Positions 1 to 11,611 are shown, numbered from the stretch's first letter. The stretch: DNA of 64,000 nucleotides from Acholoe squamosa (GCA_949317995.1 OX439038.1:60842813-60906812), one strand, 5' to 3'. Notes: generated by a model from the letters alone, not told the origin. Translations and numbers: made by a program.

Positions 1-109
1 GGAGCTGTTGTTGACTGGGAGGATTAGCCTTTTCTGGTACCCTTTTAGCTGTGTTAACGTCAGGAGCCAGGCCTGTGTCCTTCAGTCTGGTGCTATAAGT
101 TGCACACGG

Positions 110-440
110 CGAAATCTTGTGTGTAAAAGTGTAATTTTTTTGTGAAATTTCCATAACATTTTCCTGAATTTGTGAAAATTTTACGGAAATTTTGTAACAT
201 TTCCATAGAATGTTGCATTTCTTTCGTTTTGTGAAAAAAATACATAGGTCAAAACCATGTTTCAAGGTGAAATCTTGTGTGTAAAAAATGGAAATTCTGT
301 AATATTTAGGTAAATTTGTAAAATTATTGTAGCATTTCTGCTGAAATAAGGAAAATCTTGTGTGTAAAATGTGGAAATTTAGGTAAATTTCTTTCATTTT
401 GTAGAAAGAATAACTAGGTTAAAGGTGTGTGTGTCAATTT
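110..440 (+). repeat. AT-rich dispersed repeat, family 1
   Basis: AT-rich sequence in which phrases such as AATCTTGTGTGTAAAA and CATTTCTTTCRTTTTGT recur two or three times. Diverged copies lie at about 21480-21665 (same strand) and 17885-18110 (opposite strand), all sharing the block with 'AAAGAATACATAGGT'. No open frame. Bases 440-820 hold nothing I can name except a short partial repeat (640-730) of the start of the next repeat. Confidence 0.6.
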
Positions 441-819
441 GGAAATTTGGGAATTTTGAGACATTGTGGTGCGTATATATCAGTTTGTGTCATACTGAAG
501 TAATTTCCACCATGCTGATTTTCAACATGTATTTCAAGTTACAAGAGGATTATTTGTCAATTAGTTTTTGGGTCACCTGGAGCCCTTCTCCTTAACATAG
601 GGTCAAAATATGCAGTGGGCGCCATAGACTTAACATTGCAAAAAGGTTGTGGTGAAAAAAATGTTATGATTGAGTAGGACTAAAGGTAGGAGGGGGGTTA
701 AATCTGATGACTAGCTTTGATCCTGGAACACAGGTACCATTGGGTGTGCTGCTGTCTTTTTATCTTTTAGAGAATGTAGCACAGATGGTCCTTAATAGCA
801 GGTAACATGATAACAGCAT

Positions 820-1440
820 GTTTATTATACAAGCATGGACCAGTGTCCAGTGGTTGTTGTTATTGTGTGGGGTTGTGGTGGGAGAATGTTATGATGAGTG
901 GGACTAGAAATAAGGATGAAATCCACAATTGTCTTTTGATCCTGGAGGACAGAATCTGATGGCAATGGCGGTAGTGTAGCATGCAAACAGGATTGGGTGT
1001 AAACTACTAGTTTATAACATGCTGCCAATTCTTACTTTTTGTGATCACTTTTTTTTCATGGACAAAGGTGCAGTATTGTTTTGAAGGAAAAACTCTCTAA
1101 AATTTAGATTGGGAGGAATAAATGCGTCTGAAGGATGATGTTCAGGACAATACCGCCACAGCTGAAACAGCTTACCTTGTTCTACATTACCCCTTATGTC
1201 TGAAATAAAAACCTCTGTTTCTCTTTTATGAGAAGTGGATAAGCTTAGAGGTAGTGAAGCAGGAGTCATGATCAGCTGAGCAGTGAGTGAACCTTGCACC
1301 ATCAATGCTCACAATAGCAACTCGGTGGTCAGTTTAAGTGGGGGTAATACATTGGGAAAAAGGACCTAACTAAGATTTAATAGTAAACTAGGCTAAAGTA
1401 GGTAGGTAGGTAGGTAGGTAGGTAGGTAGGTAGGCAAAGG
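820..1440 (+). repeat. dispersed repeat, family 2, ending in a GTAG microsatellite
   Basis: About 600 bp that recur in the same order and orientation at 21920-22560, from TTTATTATACAAGC through GGGAGAATGTTATGATGAGT to CTAAAGTAGGTAGG. In both copies family 1 lies upstream, so families 1 and 2 may be one longer element. The minus strand has short open frames in both copies, but they are interrupted differently, so I do not call a gene. It ends in a GTAG tetranucleotide run. Confidence 0.6.
1398..1434. repeat. (GTAG)n microsatellite
   Basis: About nine tandem GTAG units at the end of the family 2 repeat. The other family 2 copy has a shorter, interrupted GTAG/GATA run at the same place. Confidence 0.95.
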
Positions 1441-2184
1441 GGTTGAACTTCTCTTGCTCTTGCTTAAATGATTGTGGCCTAATGGCTGCTACAGTGGCCT
1501 AAGAACAAGTGACACTCTCTGAGGGCCACTATCATGCCTACCATTGAACTACAAACATGAATGCCTTTATGGTACAAAAACCATTAATCTACAAATGACT
1601 TTAAAAACGCCCCAGGTCTAAAAAATCCTCTGTTTGGTCAGAGTATAAAACATAGACTAGGAAACAGAACATGACACCTGGGCATGAGCGGAATAGGCAT
1701 TTTATATTTTAGTGCTACATCAGAATGTGCCCTAGGTACTTGTTTGTTGGTATTTGTGTAGTTTGCAGGATCCTGGATTCGCCAATTTCAATAGGAATGC
1801 ATGATATTCAGTGGGTTCTGCTATACACTGGATTTCTAAGCTGAATTGTCACGATTGATTACTTGGTGTTTTTTTTTTTTAGTTTTGATAGGCCTATCTG
1901 AATAAATTAGGAATGAAAGAATTCTAATAGGAGTATATCAAGCAATTCGATGTTTGATAAGACGATAATACACACTGCTTTTACTTATTGATCTAGATAC
2001 AAAGCTATTTGATTAGATTCTATGAAATGCTATATCAACTATATATGGTGGATAGTTTGATAAGCAGGATGAAGTAAAGATAAAAGAAAAGAAAGTGAGT
2101 TGATTATTCTGGGGGGTACTGTAGAGATGAACTCCACGTGCAAACTTAGCTAATCCAAATATCATGGAAGTAGTGGAGCAGATT
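1441..2184. other. no gene seen
   Basis: AT-rich sequence with a T run near 1868-1880. No coding, RNA or repeat structure recognised. Confidence 0.5.
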
Positions 2185-3260
2185 AGTGGCCAAATTGTTT
2201 AAATTGTGATACAAGCACCAAATTCGGACTGGATATTCTCTATAGTTAGTGTTTTCAAGAAAAAACGTTAGCCACTCAAAAAGTGACCCGTGATGACCTT
2301 GAGCAGGAGTCAAAGGTCTTAAAAAAACCTGATTTTTACCGTTTTTTCCTCATTTTTCTGGTTCTATGAAGGGCAGCAACTTCAAACTTGGTCCACACAT
2401 GCCCTTCCATTGGCCCCATGACCTGTCTTAATATGAATGACCTTGGTCCAAGGTCAACATCATTTCAACGTTAACTATCATGAAAAATCACTGAATTGGA
2501 GCACATTTTACCCTTTCATAAACATGATAATACCAAGTCTTTGAGAGATGTTTATGACATATTCATATGCTCTGATACATCTTCTTTCCATGCATACCAA
2601 ATACATTCTTGTGAATTCCGGACATCTGCTTCAATGGAAGGTGGGAAAGAACACTTACTGACTACTTTTTTGAAATTCCTGTGAAGTAATCATCCTTAAT
2701 CCAGCATTATTGGAATCATAGTGGAAATGCTAAATGGTATGTAAACATTATCCAGATCATGATGGACACACCAAATTTGAACTGAATACTCTTTATATGG
2801 TGTGTTTTCAAGATAAAAGGTTATCTACTCATAAAGTGACCCCTGATGACCTTGAGCAGGGGTTAAAGGTCAGAGGTCACCAAAAACCAGACTTTTACAG
2901 TTTTCGCCTCATTATTCTGGTTCTACGAAGTCCAGCAGCATCAAATTTGGTCCAGACATGCTCCTTCATTGGCTCCATGATCTGTCTGAGTACGAAGGAT
3001 CTTAGCCCAAGGTCAAGGTCATTTCAATGTCAAATATCATGAATAATCACTGAATTAGAGCACATTTGACAATTTTGTGAGCATGATTATATCTAGTCTT
3101 TGAGATGTTTATGACATATCCATGACATGCTCTGATAGAAATGATACTGGTAGACCTCTAATGGCCCTATAACACCTGTGAGTATTGATGAACTTATCTT
3201 AGGGTCAAGGTCATTTCAATGTCAAATAGCATGAGACATCATTAGAGTGAATACCAGAAA
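2185..3260 (+). repeat. left arm of a long inverted repeat, tandem ~580-bp units
   Basis: Two successive related units (about 2230-2800 and 2800-3180) and the start of a third. Each contains GTGACCC.TGATGACCTTGAGCAGG, CCATGACCTGTCT-like text, CAAGGTCA half-sites and ATCATGAAAAATCACTGAATT. The arm matches 8600-9855 in reverse complement. The outer unit matches the outer unit there at roughly 90% and the inner matches the inner, which is what a true inverted repeat predicts rather than two independent arrays. Short plus-strand frames here are not supported as coding. Confidence 0.75.
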
Positions 3261-4350
3261 CCTTGTCTGCAGAACCTTGGTTTTGGTATTGCATAGACCA
3301 ATAGCAGAAGTGTCATACTTTTTCCATACCTCCATCCTTATGAGCACCATGCCAAGTGTGAACATCACTAATGTTGCACACACAGTTTGACCTTGGTTTA
3401 TCCCCCTTTGACCTTGGTTTGAAGAGCATTCAGAAATCATAATTTCTAGTTCATAATATTATAGTAAACACTTGGGCCAGGTGTCAAGGAATGCAATGAA
3501 ATATCAGCAGGAACTGTTATGCAAGCAGATTGTACCTCTACAATGGGGAGAAAGTGCATCTTCTTAACCTGCTCATATAGGCCCCCTAGTGGGATTTGAG
3601 AGTACTAAATGGGAAACTATGGCTATGTTTTCAGAACCTCCTTCAGATCCCTTTTTAGTAGGTTCAAAATTCTAAAAATTCCTATAAAAATTCTAATTTT
3701 CATTTTTTAAATCAATTATCAGAGCATGAAGCAGTTTTTGCTTAATTTATTCTGAATACTAAACAAATGCAAAAAAAAAACCCGAATACAAGAGCAAACA
3801 GACAGACAAACACAGAGTCTGAGATGAGAAGACATCTACTTGGATTCTTTGAAAAGGAGACAACTAATACAAGTGTGCAACATGGTAAAGTATCAATAAT
3901 GTTCATATTGTTAAGCTTCATAGACAACCATGTTATGATTCAAAGACATGTAACATGTAGGACTAGGAAATGAATCTAATCTAAAAAAAAGTGGGTGGTG
4001 ATAGGGGTAATACAGTTATTTGCTAGACTAAGTCCCCAAAAAAGCCTATTGAATGTGGCCTTGGACTAGTCCTGGATGTCACAAGGTACCCTGTGATGTA
4101 CACATTTTGTGTAGATCCTGTAGAACCCATCCTGTATATCCCAAGTTATTACACGACCTCTGTGATTTTGGGTGCTTTTTCTGGATATTCCCATTCTGAT
4201 ACCTGTCGATATTGCACACCATGATGCATGCATCATGACTTTTGTAAGGTGTGCCTGATATCCATGGATAACAGGCCCTGGGTGCCTGATAACCATGGAT
4301 ATCAGCACACCTTTCATGTCATATGTTACATGTTAAAACCCACAAAATTA
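3261..4350. other. no gene seen
   Basis: AT-rich. At 3581-3592 the minus strand reads CCACTAGGGGGC, a CTCF-core-like word. Two overlapping frames near 3742-3973 span an A9 tract and are not supported as genes. Confidence 0.45.
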
Positions 4351-4354
4351 TTAT

Positions 4355-4429
4355 GGCCAGGGTAGGGGTCGAACCTGCAGTCTCAGATCCCAAATCCAAC
4401 ACCCTATGCATTGCGCCACAGGGACTGAC
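4355..4429 (-). pseudogene. tRNA-like sequence (degenerate tRNA or SINE head)
   Basis: On the minus strand an A-box-like TGGCGCAATGC is followed about 40 bases later by GGTTCGACCCC, a good B box. Overall length is that of a tRNA, but the acceptor pairing is poor. It lies inside the large inverted-repeat structure. Confidence 0.5.
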
Positions 4430-4644
4430 GAGAATGGCAGCAGTAGAATTAAGTTAGGATTACAGAACAGTGGTCAGAGTTGCCTTTCCCATAGCTACCA
4501 TATTTCCCCGTTTATACACCCAGGCTTGTATTAGTACCTAAACCTCCTTACTAAGTGGTAAATTGACCAGGCCTTAACACGAGGATATACGGTACTGCTG
4601 GATGGGTTCACACCAAACCAACAGCTGCCAGGCAGCGAGGTGTA

Positions 4645-4720
4645 TAACCTGGTGGTCTAGTGGTTAGCGCATTGCACCCTGCTGCTAGAGGTAGGCAGGA
4701 CGAGTCCCGGTCCGGGCGAA
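4645..4720 (+). pseudogene. tRNA-Glu-like sequence (SINE head or pseudogene)
   Basis: CCTGGTGGTCTAGTGGTTAG matches the 5' half of animal tRNA-Glu. A B-box-like GGACGAGTCCCGG follows at the expected distance. The middle is degenerate, so a functional tRNA is unlikely. A T-rich tail follows, as in a tRNA-derived SINE. Confidence 0.5.
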
Positions 4721-5234
4721 TTTGTTTTTTTCACTGTGTGTACACACACTATGGCAGTCTTCGAGTCCCAGCCCCATTTTTGTTTTCAACTTGTATTTAT
4801 TGATATTCTAATGATTATTTATTGATTTTTTATTGATTAACTTTTCTTCTAACAGATTCTACATAAATATAGGTCTATCAAAACCAAATAATTTTAGACC
4901 TTATTAAGGTGGAAATTATGTAAATAGACAATGAAGGGGGTTTTCAGGAACTGAAAGAATTTTCTAGATATGCCAATAATAAGTGAAGTTATGATGGAAT
5001 ATGCTGTCTCTAAAAATAAAAAAAAGTGAGACACCCCTATTACTGTACAGAGGCCCTTATTGAAGAGATATTGCATCATTAATAATACTGGTAAATGAAA
5101 CGACCATGTAATACAATCAATTTTGAAATTGAAATATCTTAGTTAAAAATTGATCTTTCAAAATGAAATAAAGTGCATGTGTTAGATTATTTCTATGACT
5201 TATTAGATTTTTCACTGGAAAGCTATTTAGGAAA

Positions 5235-5320
5235 ACGTTCTTTCCTGTTGCCATAGCAACCAAAATAAACAAAAAAAAGATATCTAGTTGTTTTGTTGCC
5301 ATGGCAACAGGAAAGAACGT
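5235..5320. repeat. 26-bp-arm hairpin whose arms contain RFX X-box palindromes
   Basis: Arms 5235-5260 and 5295-5320 are reverse complements with one mismatch. Each arm contains an X-box-like word, GTTGCCATAGCAAC (5247-5260) and GTTGCCATGGCAAC (5295-5308). The loop is AT-rich. Confidence 0.8.
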
Positions 5321-5763
5321 GGATTTGACCCATAATGCATCAGAATATGTTCTTGATTTTGTAACCAACATTTTCCTCATGAAAAAAATACCCTTAGTCA
5401 CTTTTCACCCCAAAAATGATAATACTTATAATTTTTTTTTCACATTTCCCCCCTTAATATTGCTCAAATTATTCAAAGCAAAAAGTAAAATTCATCCATG
5501 TTCACCTTCCTCTCATCAAAAGGGAAATATCCATTCAGCCGAATGGTTTGGATTGCCCAGAGAGAATATATGCCATAGAGAACATCCCCAAAAAATTGTG
5601 AGATTTCACTAACTTTTAAGGAAGTTATAGAGGGTCAAAAATCGGTCAAAATCGGCCAAAAATCGGTGAGTAACTCGCAAAAATGTGCATCTGGTAAAGC
5701 ACAGTAAACTCGCAAAAATGCGTGATTGGTAGAAGAAGAGTTAATCTTGTAATAAAATTTGGG

Positions 5764-5824
5764 TGTATCGTAGGATATCGTAACGAGTGGCCGTAGGCCA
5801 CGAGTTACGATATCCTACGATACA
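5764..5824. repeat. near-perfect 61-nt palindrome
   Basis: A 21-bp outer stem (GTATCGTAGGATATCGTAAC and its complement) and an inner GTGGCC/GGCCAC stem are separated by a symmetrical GA/GA internal loop and closed by a GTA loop. It looks like a foldback element or a structured RNA. No run of T follows, so a simple terminator is not indicated. Confidence 0.85.
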
Positions 5825-6179
5825 CTGAATTCGGTGCCCGATAGCCCATTCATTACTCTCTTAGTATCCCCCCACAAGGTACATTGCAAGTCATGGACAC
5901 ACTGGTCCTGTATGCCTATGATGGCCACATATGTTGAACAGATGGGACAAATATGGTACTGTGGAATAAGTGCTGCCTCTGAACTTATCAAATCATTAGT
6001 TTCAGCTTTGTAATGTCCAGAAAACTCACTTATGGAGCAGCCCATCGGTTTTTAGCCTATTACAACCACAATCCTTTTATCTTTGGGGTATACATGGTAT
6101 CAAGGAATTTAACAGAACTATATTTGTCCCTTATGTTCAAGAAAATGTGGCCATCATGAATAATTAATGGAAAAATATC

Positions 6180-6236
6180 TGTCCTGTGTCTGCTTGGACC
6201 GCATCTGCTCGGACCGCGTCTGCTTGGACCATGTCT
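6180..6236. repeat. 15-bp tandem repeat
   Basis: About 3.5 units of GCRTCTGCTYGGACC. It overlaps the first codons of the following open frame and explains its repetitive amino end (residues 1-18), which is probably not part of the ancestral protein. Confidence 0.8.
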
Positions 6237-7046
6237 GCTCACTTCAGACTAGCACCACTTTCACTGGACTTGGTCTTCAACTGTTTAGTCTGTAGGCAAG
6301 CAGCCTTAGCTGAGGCAGACATCGCATCACCTGGGACTGCAGAGTCTCTTTTGTATAGAACAACGGTTACAAAGACCCAAGAAGCTCATCAGCTCACAGC
6401 ATGTGCACTGCACAATGTAATAAACAATGCACATGCTAGTCACTGTGCAGAAGAAGATGAACCTCTCAGCTTTGTGGAATGGTGTGAAATGCGCAAAGCA
6501 GAAAGTCCTCAGTTCCTGTATTGGTACATTGTCCTAACAATGGAACTAACTGTTTTGCTCCTCGTGAGATCTTTTAGAGAGGCAAACTTCAAGCTGTACT
6601 GGGATGCTCTGGCAGAGCTACTGCCATACTTGTTTGCAAACAACAACACAAACTATGCCAGGTGGTTCTCAATTAATCTTAAATATATGTTACAGCTAGA
6701 TCAGCAACATCCAATCATAGCTCAAGAATTCGAAAAAGGTAATTTTGTTGTACACAGTTCTTTCCAGTTCATCCCTCCGACCAAAGCTGCCCTGTTACAA
6801 CACACAAAGCATGCCACTCTTCAGGCAGGGGGCAAATGGAGCCAATCAGTAGTCTGCCAGCCACAACTACTGAGCCCATCTGAGTTGGGTTGGGTCGCCA
6901 CACAGCATCAAAGTTGGGAGGTCTGCTGGACAACAATTCCTGCAATTGCAGAATCATGCCAACAACTAACAAAATGTGGTTGCAAAAAGGGATGTACCAC
7001 CAGAAAATGCAGATGTAACAAGTCTAAAATGCACAGCACTCTGTAA
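6186..7046 (+). pseudogene. transposase-like protein, internal-deletion derivative
   Basis: An intact 286-codon frame belonging to the same broad protein family as the element at 40.8-44.5 kb. Residues about 60-190 correspond to the middle domain (AHQLTACALHNV; SFVEWCEM; LLLVRSFREANFKLYWDAL; TNYARWF; EFEKGNFVV). Residues 196-286 correspond to the extreme C-terminus (PPTKAALLQH; LSPSELGW; a Cys-rich tail with C264, C266, C270, C275 and C277). In full-length relatives, as I remember them, several hundred residues including the nuclease-like core lie between these two parts. Here they are fused in frame near residue 191, so the core is missing. The first 20 residues come from a tandem repeat. 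I infer a non-autonomous deletion copy. It could still be expressed, since the frame is open. No intron or promoter can be assigned. Confidence 0.7.
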
Positions 7047-7660
7047 CTGTTAAAGGGGGGGGGGTGGCAAGAGGAATGAAATCTACTCACACAGGATAAA
7101 AGTAAAAAAGCTCATCATCATAAGATACAGTGATGAAAATCTTAAATGTTTTGTATCTCTTCAGATTAACCAAGCCATTAGAGAAATGTTGCCTGCTGCA
7201 TTACTCATGCTAATCTTGGGCTCAGCACCTATAAGAGGGGAGTGTGGGGTTTATGCTGCCTGCAGATTGTCTACCCCTGGCCACCATCAATATGTTCTCA
7301 GGAGAAGAAATAGGCTAGGTAATGGCATAATAATGGCCTCAGTTTAGATTGTACAGACCTGGGTCCACAATGTACCTCAGGCATATGTGTGCCCATGGTG
7401 TTATATGTAATAAGGTTCATGTAATTTACTTTCTCATACAATTTATCTCTAGTCTTAATGGCATTGTTACATCACAGCTTTACATTAGACATTATTCATT
7501 GTAATATATTAAGTTAATATTGATCATAAAGTGACATATCCTAGTACACAGTGTCAATGCTTATATATTCACACATTTAAATGGGTCCTCAGGTGTTTTC
7601 CCTATGGATGTAAGATACAGCAGCAGTACCCATAGGTTGGATTGATATATCTTTAACTGC
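7047..7660. other. no gene seen
   Basis: AT-rich flank of the transposase relic. A G-run follows the stop codon. No second exon recognised. Confidence 0.4.
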
Positions 7661-7664
7661 TTAT

Positions 7665-8120
7665 GGTCAAAAATCATAGAATTTGGAGGTATTCCAGGCC
7701 CTACTCTTCGAATTTTAGTTTCCCCCTCTATTTCTTTGGCTCAAAGTGTCAGGCTGGATGAGATCTTCATGTTACATATGGGTTTTGATGGTCCCATATG
7801 CATATTTTGGGCTCCAGGGGGGTAAAATGTGCCCAAAATTACCAAAATTGTCTGGGCAAAATTGTGTCTGGGAGAATGACATCTGAGTTACAAGCCATGT
7901 TGAGGGCTTAATTTCCTACAGAAACAATCTTCATACCTCCATGAAAATCTCAGGTCCAGACTATGTTGACCTGTAGATTAAGAAAATCACATTATCATTT
8001 ATGTCAGATGTGTCCTTGCTATTGTAAAAGAAGCATACTTATAAGAATTCTTTTTCTGGGCACATGTCTGGGCGAATGACATGTAAGGCCCCATATGCAC
8101 ACTTTCTATGATTTGTGACC
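7665..8120 (-). mobile_element. GGTC MITE, copy A
   Basis: A 456-bp element flanked by TTAT target duplications (7661-7664 and 8121-8124). The ends are inverted: GGTCAAAAATCATAGAA and, on the other strand, GGTCACAAATCATAGAA. It is one of four copies in the window with matching ends and different insertion sites; relative to copies B and D it is inverted. No transposase is encoded. Confidence 0.9.
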
Positions 8121-8599
8121 TTATGTAACCATGAACAAGTTCTTTGTCATATGAAACCCCTTTCACACAGATCACCAGGAAATGCTATATTTATAGATGG
8201 CTGCAGATAAACTGCTACTTAATGAAATAATGATACTTATTTAATGCAGCATCTTTTGTTATGATGAACACAATGTTTTTTGGTTATTGAGACTTGAAAT
8301 ATTAACACAACATTTTATCCATCAACATCTTTTAATAGCACAATGAATAAGGTAATGATGAATAAAGTATGCTTATTTGTTTTCATGTGTTGAATGAGCT
8401 TCTTTTTACTCTCTATTAGGAAGTTCTTCTAAAAAAAATTGCTAATATTTATCATGAACTTCTGAACAAAGCTGATTTTGCAGCTACCACATCTATTACT
8501 AGAAGGGAAACTTACACAGAGCATACAGCTGTATTTTAGCACAGCTTCTCAAGAACTATCTCATTATGTTCTTTACTAATGGTGAACCGTCTATAAACA

Positions 8600-9855
8600 T
8601 TGGAAATCTAGAGGTAAAGGTCACTTATGGCTGAAAAAGGCATATCATAATGCATATACATGGACATATATGTCTGGACAAGTTTTAAGGTTGCTGCCAT
8701 TCCTAGAACTATGAAAAATTTTCCAGTGACCTTTAACGCTAGCTCACATCGCTGGGTCTCACTTTTCGGTTGGCTTACATTTTTTCTTGAAACAAACTTT
8801 TAGAGTGCTTTCAGATTGTAGTTAGTGCTTCCAGCCCATCACTCTTTTTCACCATGATTCCAATTGTGCTGGACTATCAATAATTTACTTACAAAGAACC
8901 TAGAAAAAAGTCAACCAATGTTTTTTGATTGAGAATAGGTATTATTATGTTTGTGAGGGAGTAAAATGTGTTCTCAGTCAGATTTTTCATGATATTTGAC
9001 TTTGGAATGACCTTGACCTAGGGCTAAGGTCATTCATACTCAGACAGGTCATGGAGCCAAGGAAGGAGCATGTCTGGACCAAATTTGATGTTGCTGGGCT
9101 TCGTAAAACTAGAATAATGAGGCGAAAACTGTAAAAGTCAGGGTTTTTGGTGACCTTTGACCTTTGATCCTTGCTCAAGGTTATCAGGGGTCACTTTATG
9201 AATGGCTAACCTTTTTTCTTGAAAACACAATGTCATCATATAAAGAGTATTGAGTTCAAATTTGGTGTTTCCATCATGATCTGGATAATGTTTACATACC
9301 ATATAGCATTTTCACCATGATTCCAATTATGCTGGATTAAGGGTGATTACCTCGCAGGAATCTCAAAAAGTAGTCAGTAAGTTTTCTTTCCCAAATTCCA
9401 TTGAAGCAGATGTCTAGAGTTCACAAGAATGTATTTGGTATGCATAGAAAGAAGATGTATCAGAGCATATGAATATGTCATAAACATCTCCCAAAGACTT
9501 GGTATTATCATGTTTATGAACTGGTGAAATGTGCTCCAATTCAGTGATTTCTCATGATATTTGACCTTGAAATGATGTTGACCTTAGGCCAAGGTCATTC
9601 ATATTCAGACAGGTCATGGGGCCAATGGAGGGGCATGTGTGTACCAAGTTTGAAGTTGCTGCCCTTCATAAAACCAGAAAAATGAGGGGGAAAAAAAACT
9701 GTAAAAATCAGGTTTTTGGTGACCTTTAACCCCTGCTCAAGGTCATCACGGGTCACTTTTTGAGCGGCTAACATTTTTTCCTGAAAACACTAACTATAGA
9801 GAGTATCCAGTCCAAATTTGGCACTTGTATCACAATTTGAATGATTTGTCCCATA
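8600..9855 (-). repeat. right arm of the long inverted repeat
   Basis: The reverse complement matches 2185-3260 unit by unit. The outer unit is 9260-9850 and the inner unit 8870-9260, with a third, strongly diverged unit at 8600-8870. Homology stops near 9860, where the left arm stops near 2185. Nuclear-receptor-like DR1 text (TGACCTTTGACCTTTGA) occurs near 9150. No clear target duplication is visible at the outer edges. Confidence 0.75.
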
Positions 9856-9859
9856 TTCT

Positions 9860-10780
9860 CACTTGATCTGCCCCTCTAGAAGGAAGTGAATCTAAACATG
9901 ACCTTATATAGTTCTTAAGTCGCCACAGCATAGAGGATGATTGATGGGAGACACTTGCTGAGATTGTTTCATTAAACCACTACCAATTCTGAGAATCTGA
10001 TAAACAGATATATGTATCTCTTTCTAGATTGATTTTTTTTTTCAAGAGATTAGTCAGAACACAGCATCTCAAAAAAATCTGTAATGAAGATTGCAGCTAG
10101 TGTCCCCAGCGTTGCCCAGAACATGTTGGCCAACGGGTGAAAACGCGCCTCTGGGGGGATTTTTAGTACTGGTTTGGCCACCAGGGAGCAGTATATGTGT
10201 ACCAATGAAATTGTACAAGGTTACCTGAGAAGAAACTAGGAACAACCAATAATATACATACATGACACCATAACTGTGTCTAAATCTGAAATACAAGTCC
10301 CTGGACTCCAGGGTTGAGGCTAACATAGGCCTACCTGCCTTAAGGTTATTTTAGTGTTAAAACTGAATGACCGTAAAATGGTTTGGGTGAGATGGTTCTC
10401 TACCTCTAACCCCTAATAGTGCCTCACTTCATTGGGATTGGACATAGTTATGTCTTCATTAGGCATGCATGGTTTATAGTATCAATGCATGCATGGAGCG
10501 CACACATAAATGATATTATAAGGATGATTACCATGAACAGACCCCAATAGCAAAGTATATAGCAGTGGCTTTTATATACAAAACTTTTGTTGTTGAGTAA
10601 CAGAACCCCTTGCTGTAATTCTACAATTTGAGTTTCTGTAATTTTACAGCAATAGTTGCTGGAACCTCAACCATAAACCCACGAGTGCTGTCTCATAACA
10701 TGGATTAATGCATTTATCTAATGTATTCATCCGTTATGTATTAATTTCTTACCTTATAACCCCAGCATTAATCCAGGAGA
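9860..10780. other. no gene; one CTCF-like word
   Basis: No coding signal. CCACCAGGGAGC at 10178-10189 lies in a short stretch ('GGATTTTTAGTACTGGTTTG') resembling the starts of the repeats at 37.24, 44.8 and 45.6 kb, so a truncated copy of that family is likely here. Confidence 0.45.
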
Positions 10781-11130
10781 AGACATTTTGTAAGTGCATG
10801 CGATCCGCTTGCTTTGCCAAGCCGTCGTGGCCCTGTTGTCACTCTGCCCGTCATACCTCCACCTTTACACACATTTTTCAGGTATAATCCAATGATGTCA
10901 AGTCCTGTACTTGTAACACCAACATATATACGATCCCTTCTTGCTGTTCGCATACATTTTGGCTCCATTTTTTTATAAATGAATAAGAATCCAATGATTT
11001 TACATAGCGATCTAACGCACACGGCCCGTTACAAGGCCATTTCGCGGGGAGGTGCCTGGATGTAAGAACTAGGTCAACCACGCGTCGAACAAGGAATGGT
11101 CGTACGGGGCGGGTGCCGACACGTATCACT
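10781..11130. other. locally CpG-rich segment of unknown nature
   Basis: More GC- and CpG-rich than its surroundings (GCGTCGAAC, GTACGGGGCGGGTGCCGAC). Minus-strand frames of 83 and 84 codons overlap in it. I recognise neither and see no splice signals that decide between them. It could be an exon, a promoter region or a young repeat. Confidence 0.3.
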
Positions 11131-11338
11131 ATGGAAAATCAATGGATTCTTTTTTATTTAGAACAAAATAAACAATGGCATGTTCATATAGAATATGTAG
11201 CGATGTTTTCCTGTTAATAACTCCACCTTCCACCATTAGATTCTATGCTAAGGAGGTCTGTAAACATCAGGTATGTCGGAAAACTTTTTCAAATCCTCCA
11301 TGGGCACTGTAGAGGCCAGAATCGTGAGATAATGCTGT

Positions 11339-11466
11339 TTATTTACAAGACATTCTTCTAACAGATGAACGCCCACGCCTAGCTGTCTGAGCTGCAGTAA
11401 TTTTCATCAGATCTCTTCGTTTTTCCCCCAGCCTGAATGTGTCACGAACTGAGTTGATTTTGTTTC
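11339..11466 (-). CDS. candidate terminal exon of an unidentified gene
   Basis: On the minus strand a pyrimidine-rich tract ending in TTTTTAG is followed by an open stretch of about 42 codons. It ends in TAA, with AATAAA overlapping the stop (TAAATAAACA). The predicted tail is basic (KRRDLMKITAAQTARRGR, then SSVRRMSCK) and hydrophilic, as expected of a cytoplasmic C-terminus. I do not recognise the protein. No upstream exon is identified within the next kilobases. This is the only place in the window where a splice acceptor, an open frame and a stop line up outside obvious repeats, but chance cannot be excluded. Confidence 0.3.
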
Positions 11467-11611
11467 CTAAAAATCTTATTGTGAATGAAAAAAAGAGGAG
11501 ATTAGAAAAAAGAAAAGAAAACTCTCTCACGGCAAATCCGTGTGATGAATAATGCTGTAGGCTAGCCCTCTCGAGTAGCTCACTTGTACTTATCGAGGGC
11601 TTACCTAGCAT

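Noticed and set aside
2734..3042. 102-codon frame as a gene
   Set aside because: It lies in the inverted-repeat arm; the corresponding minus frame at 8987-9178 differs in extent and has no domain.
5235..5320. Hairpin as a microRNA precursor
   Set aside because: The arms are palindromic X-box words with an AT-rich loop; no expression evidence, and the motif recurs in repeats.
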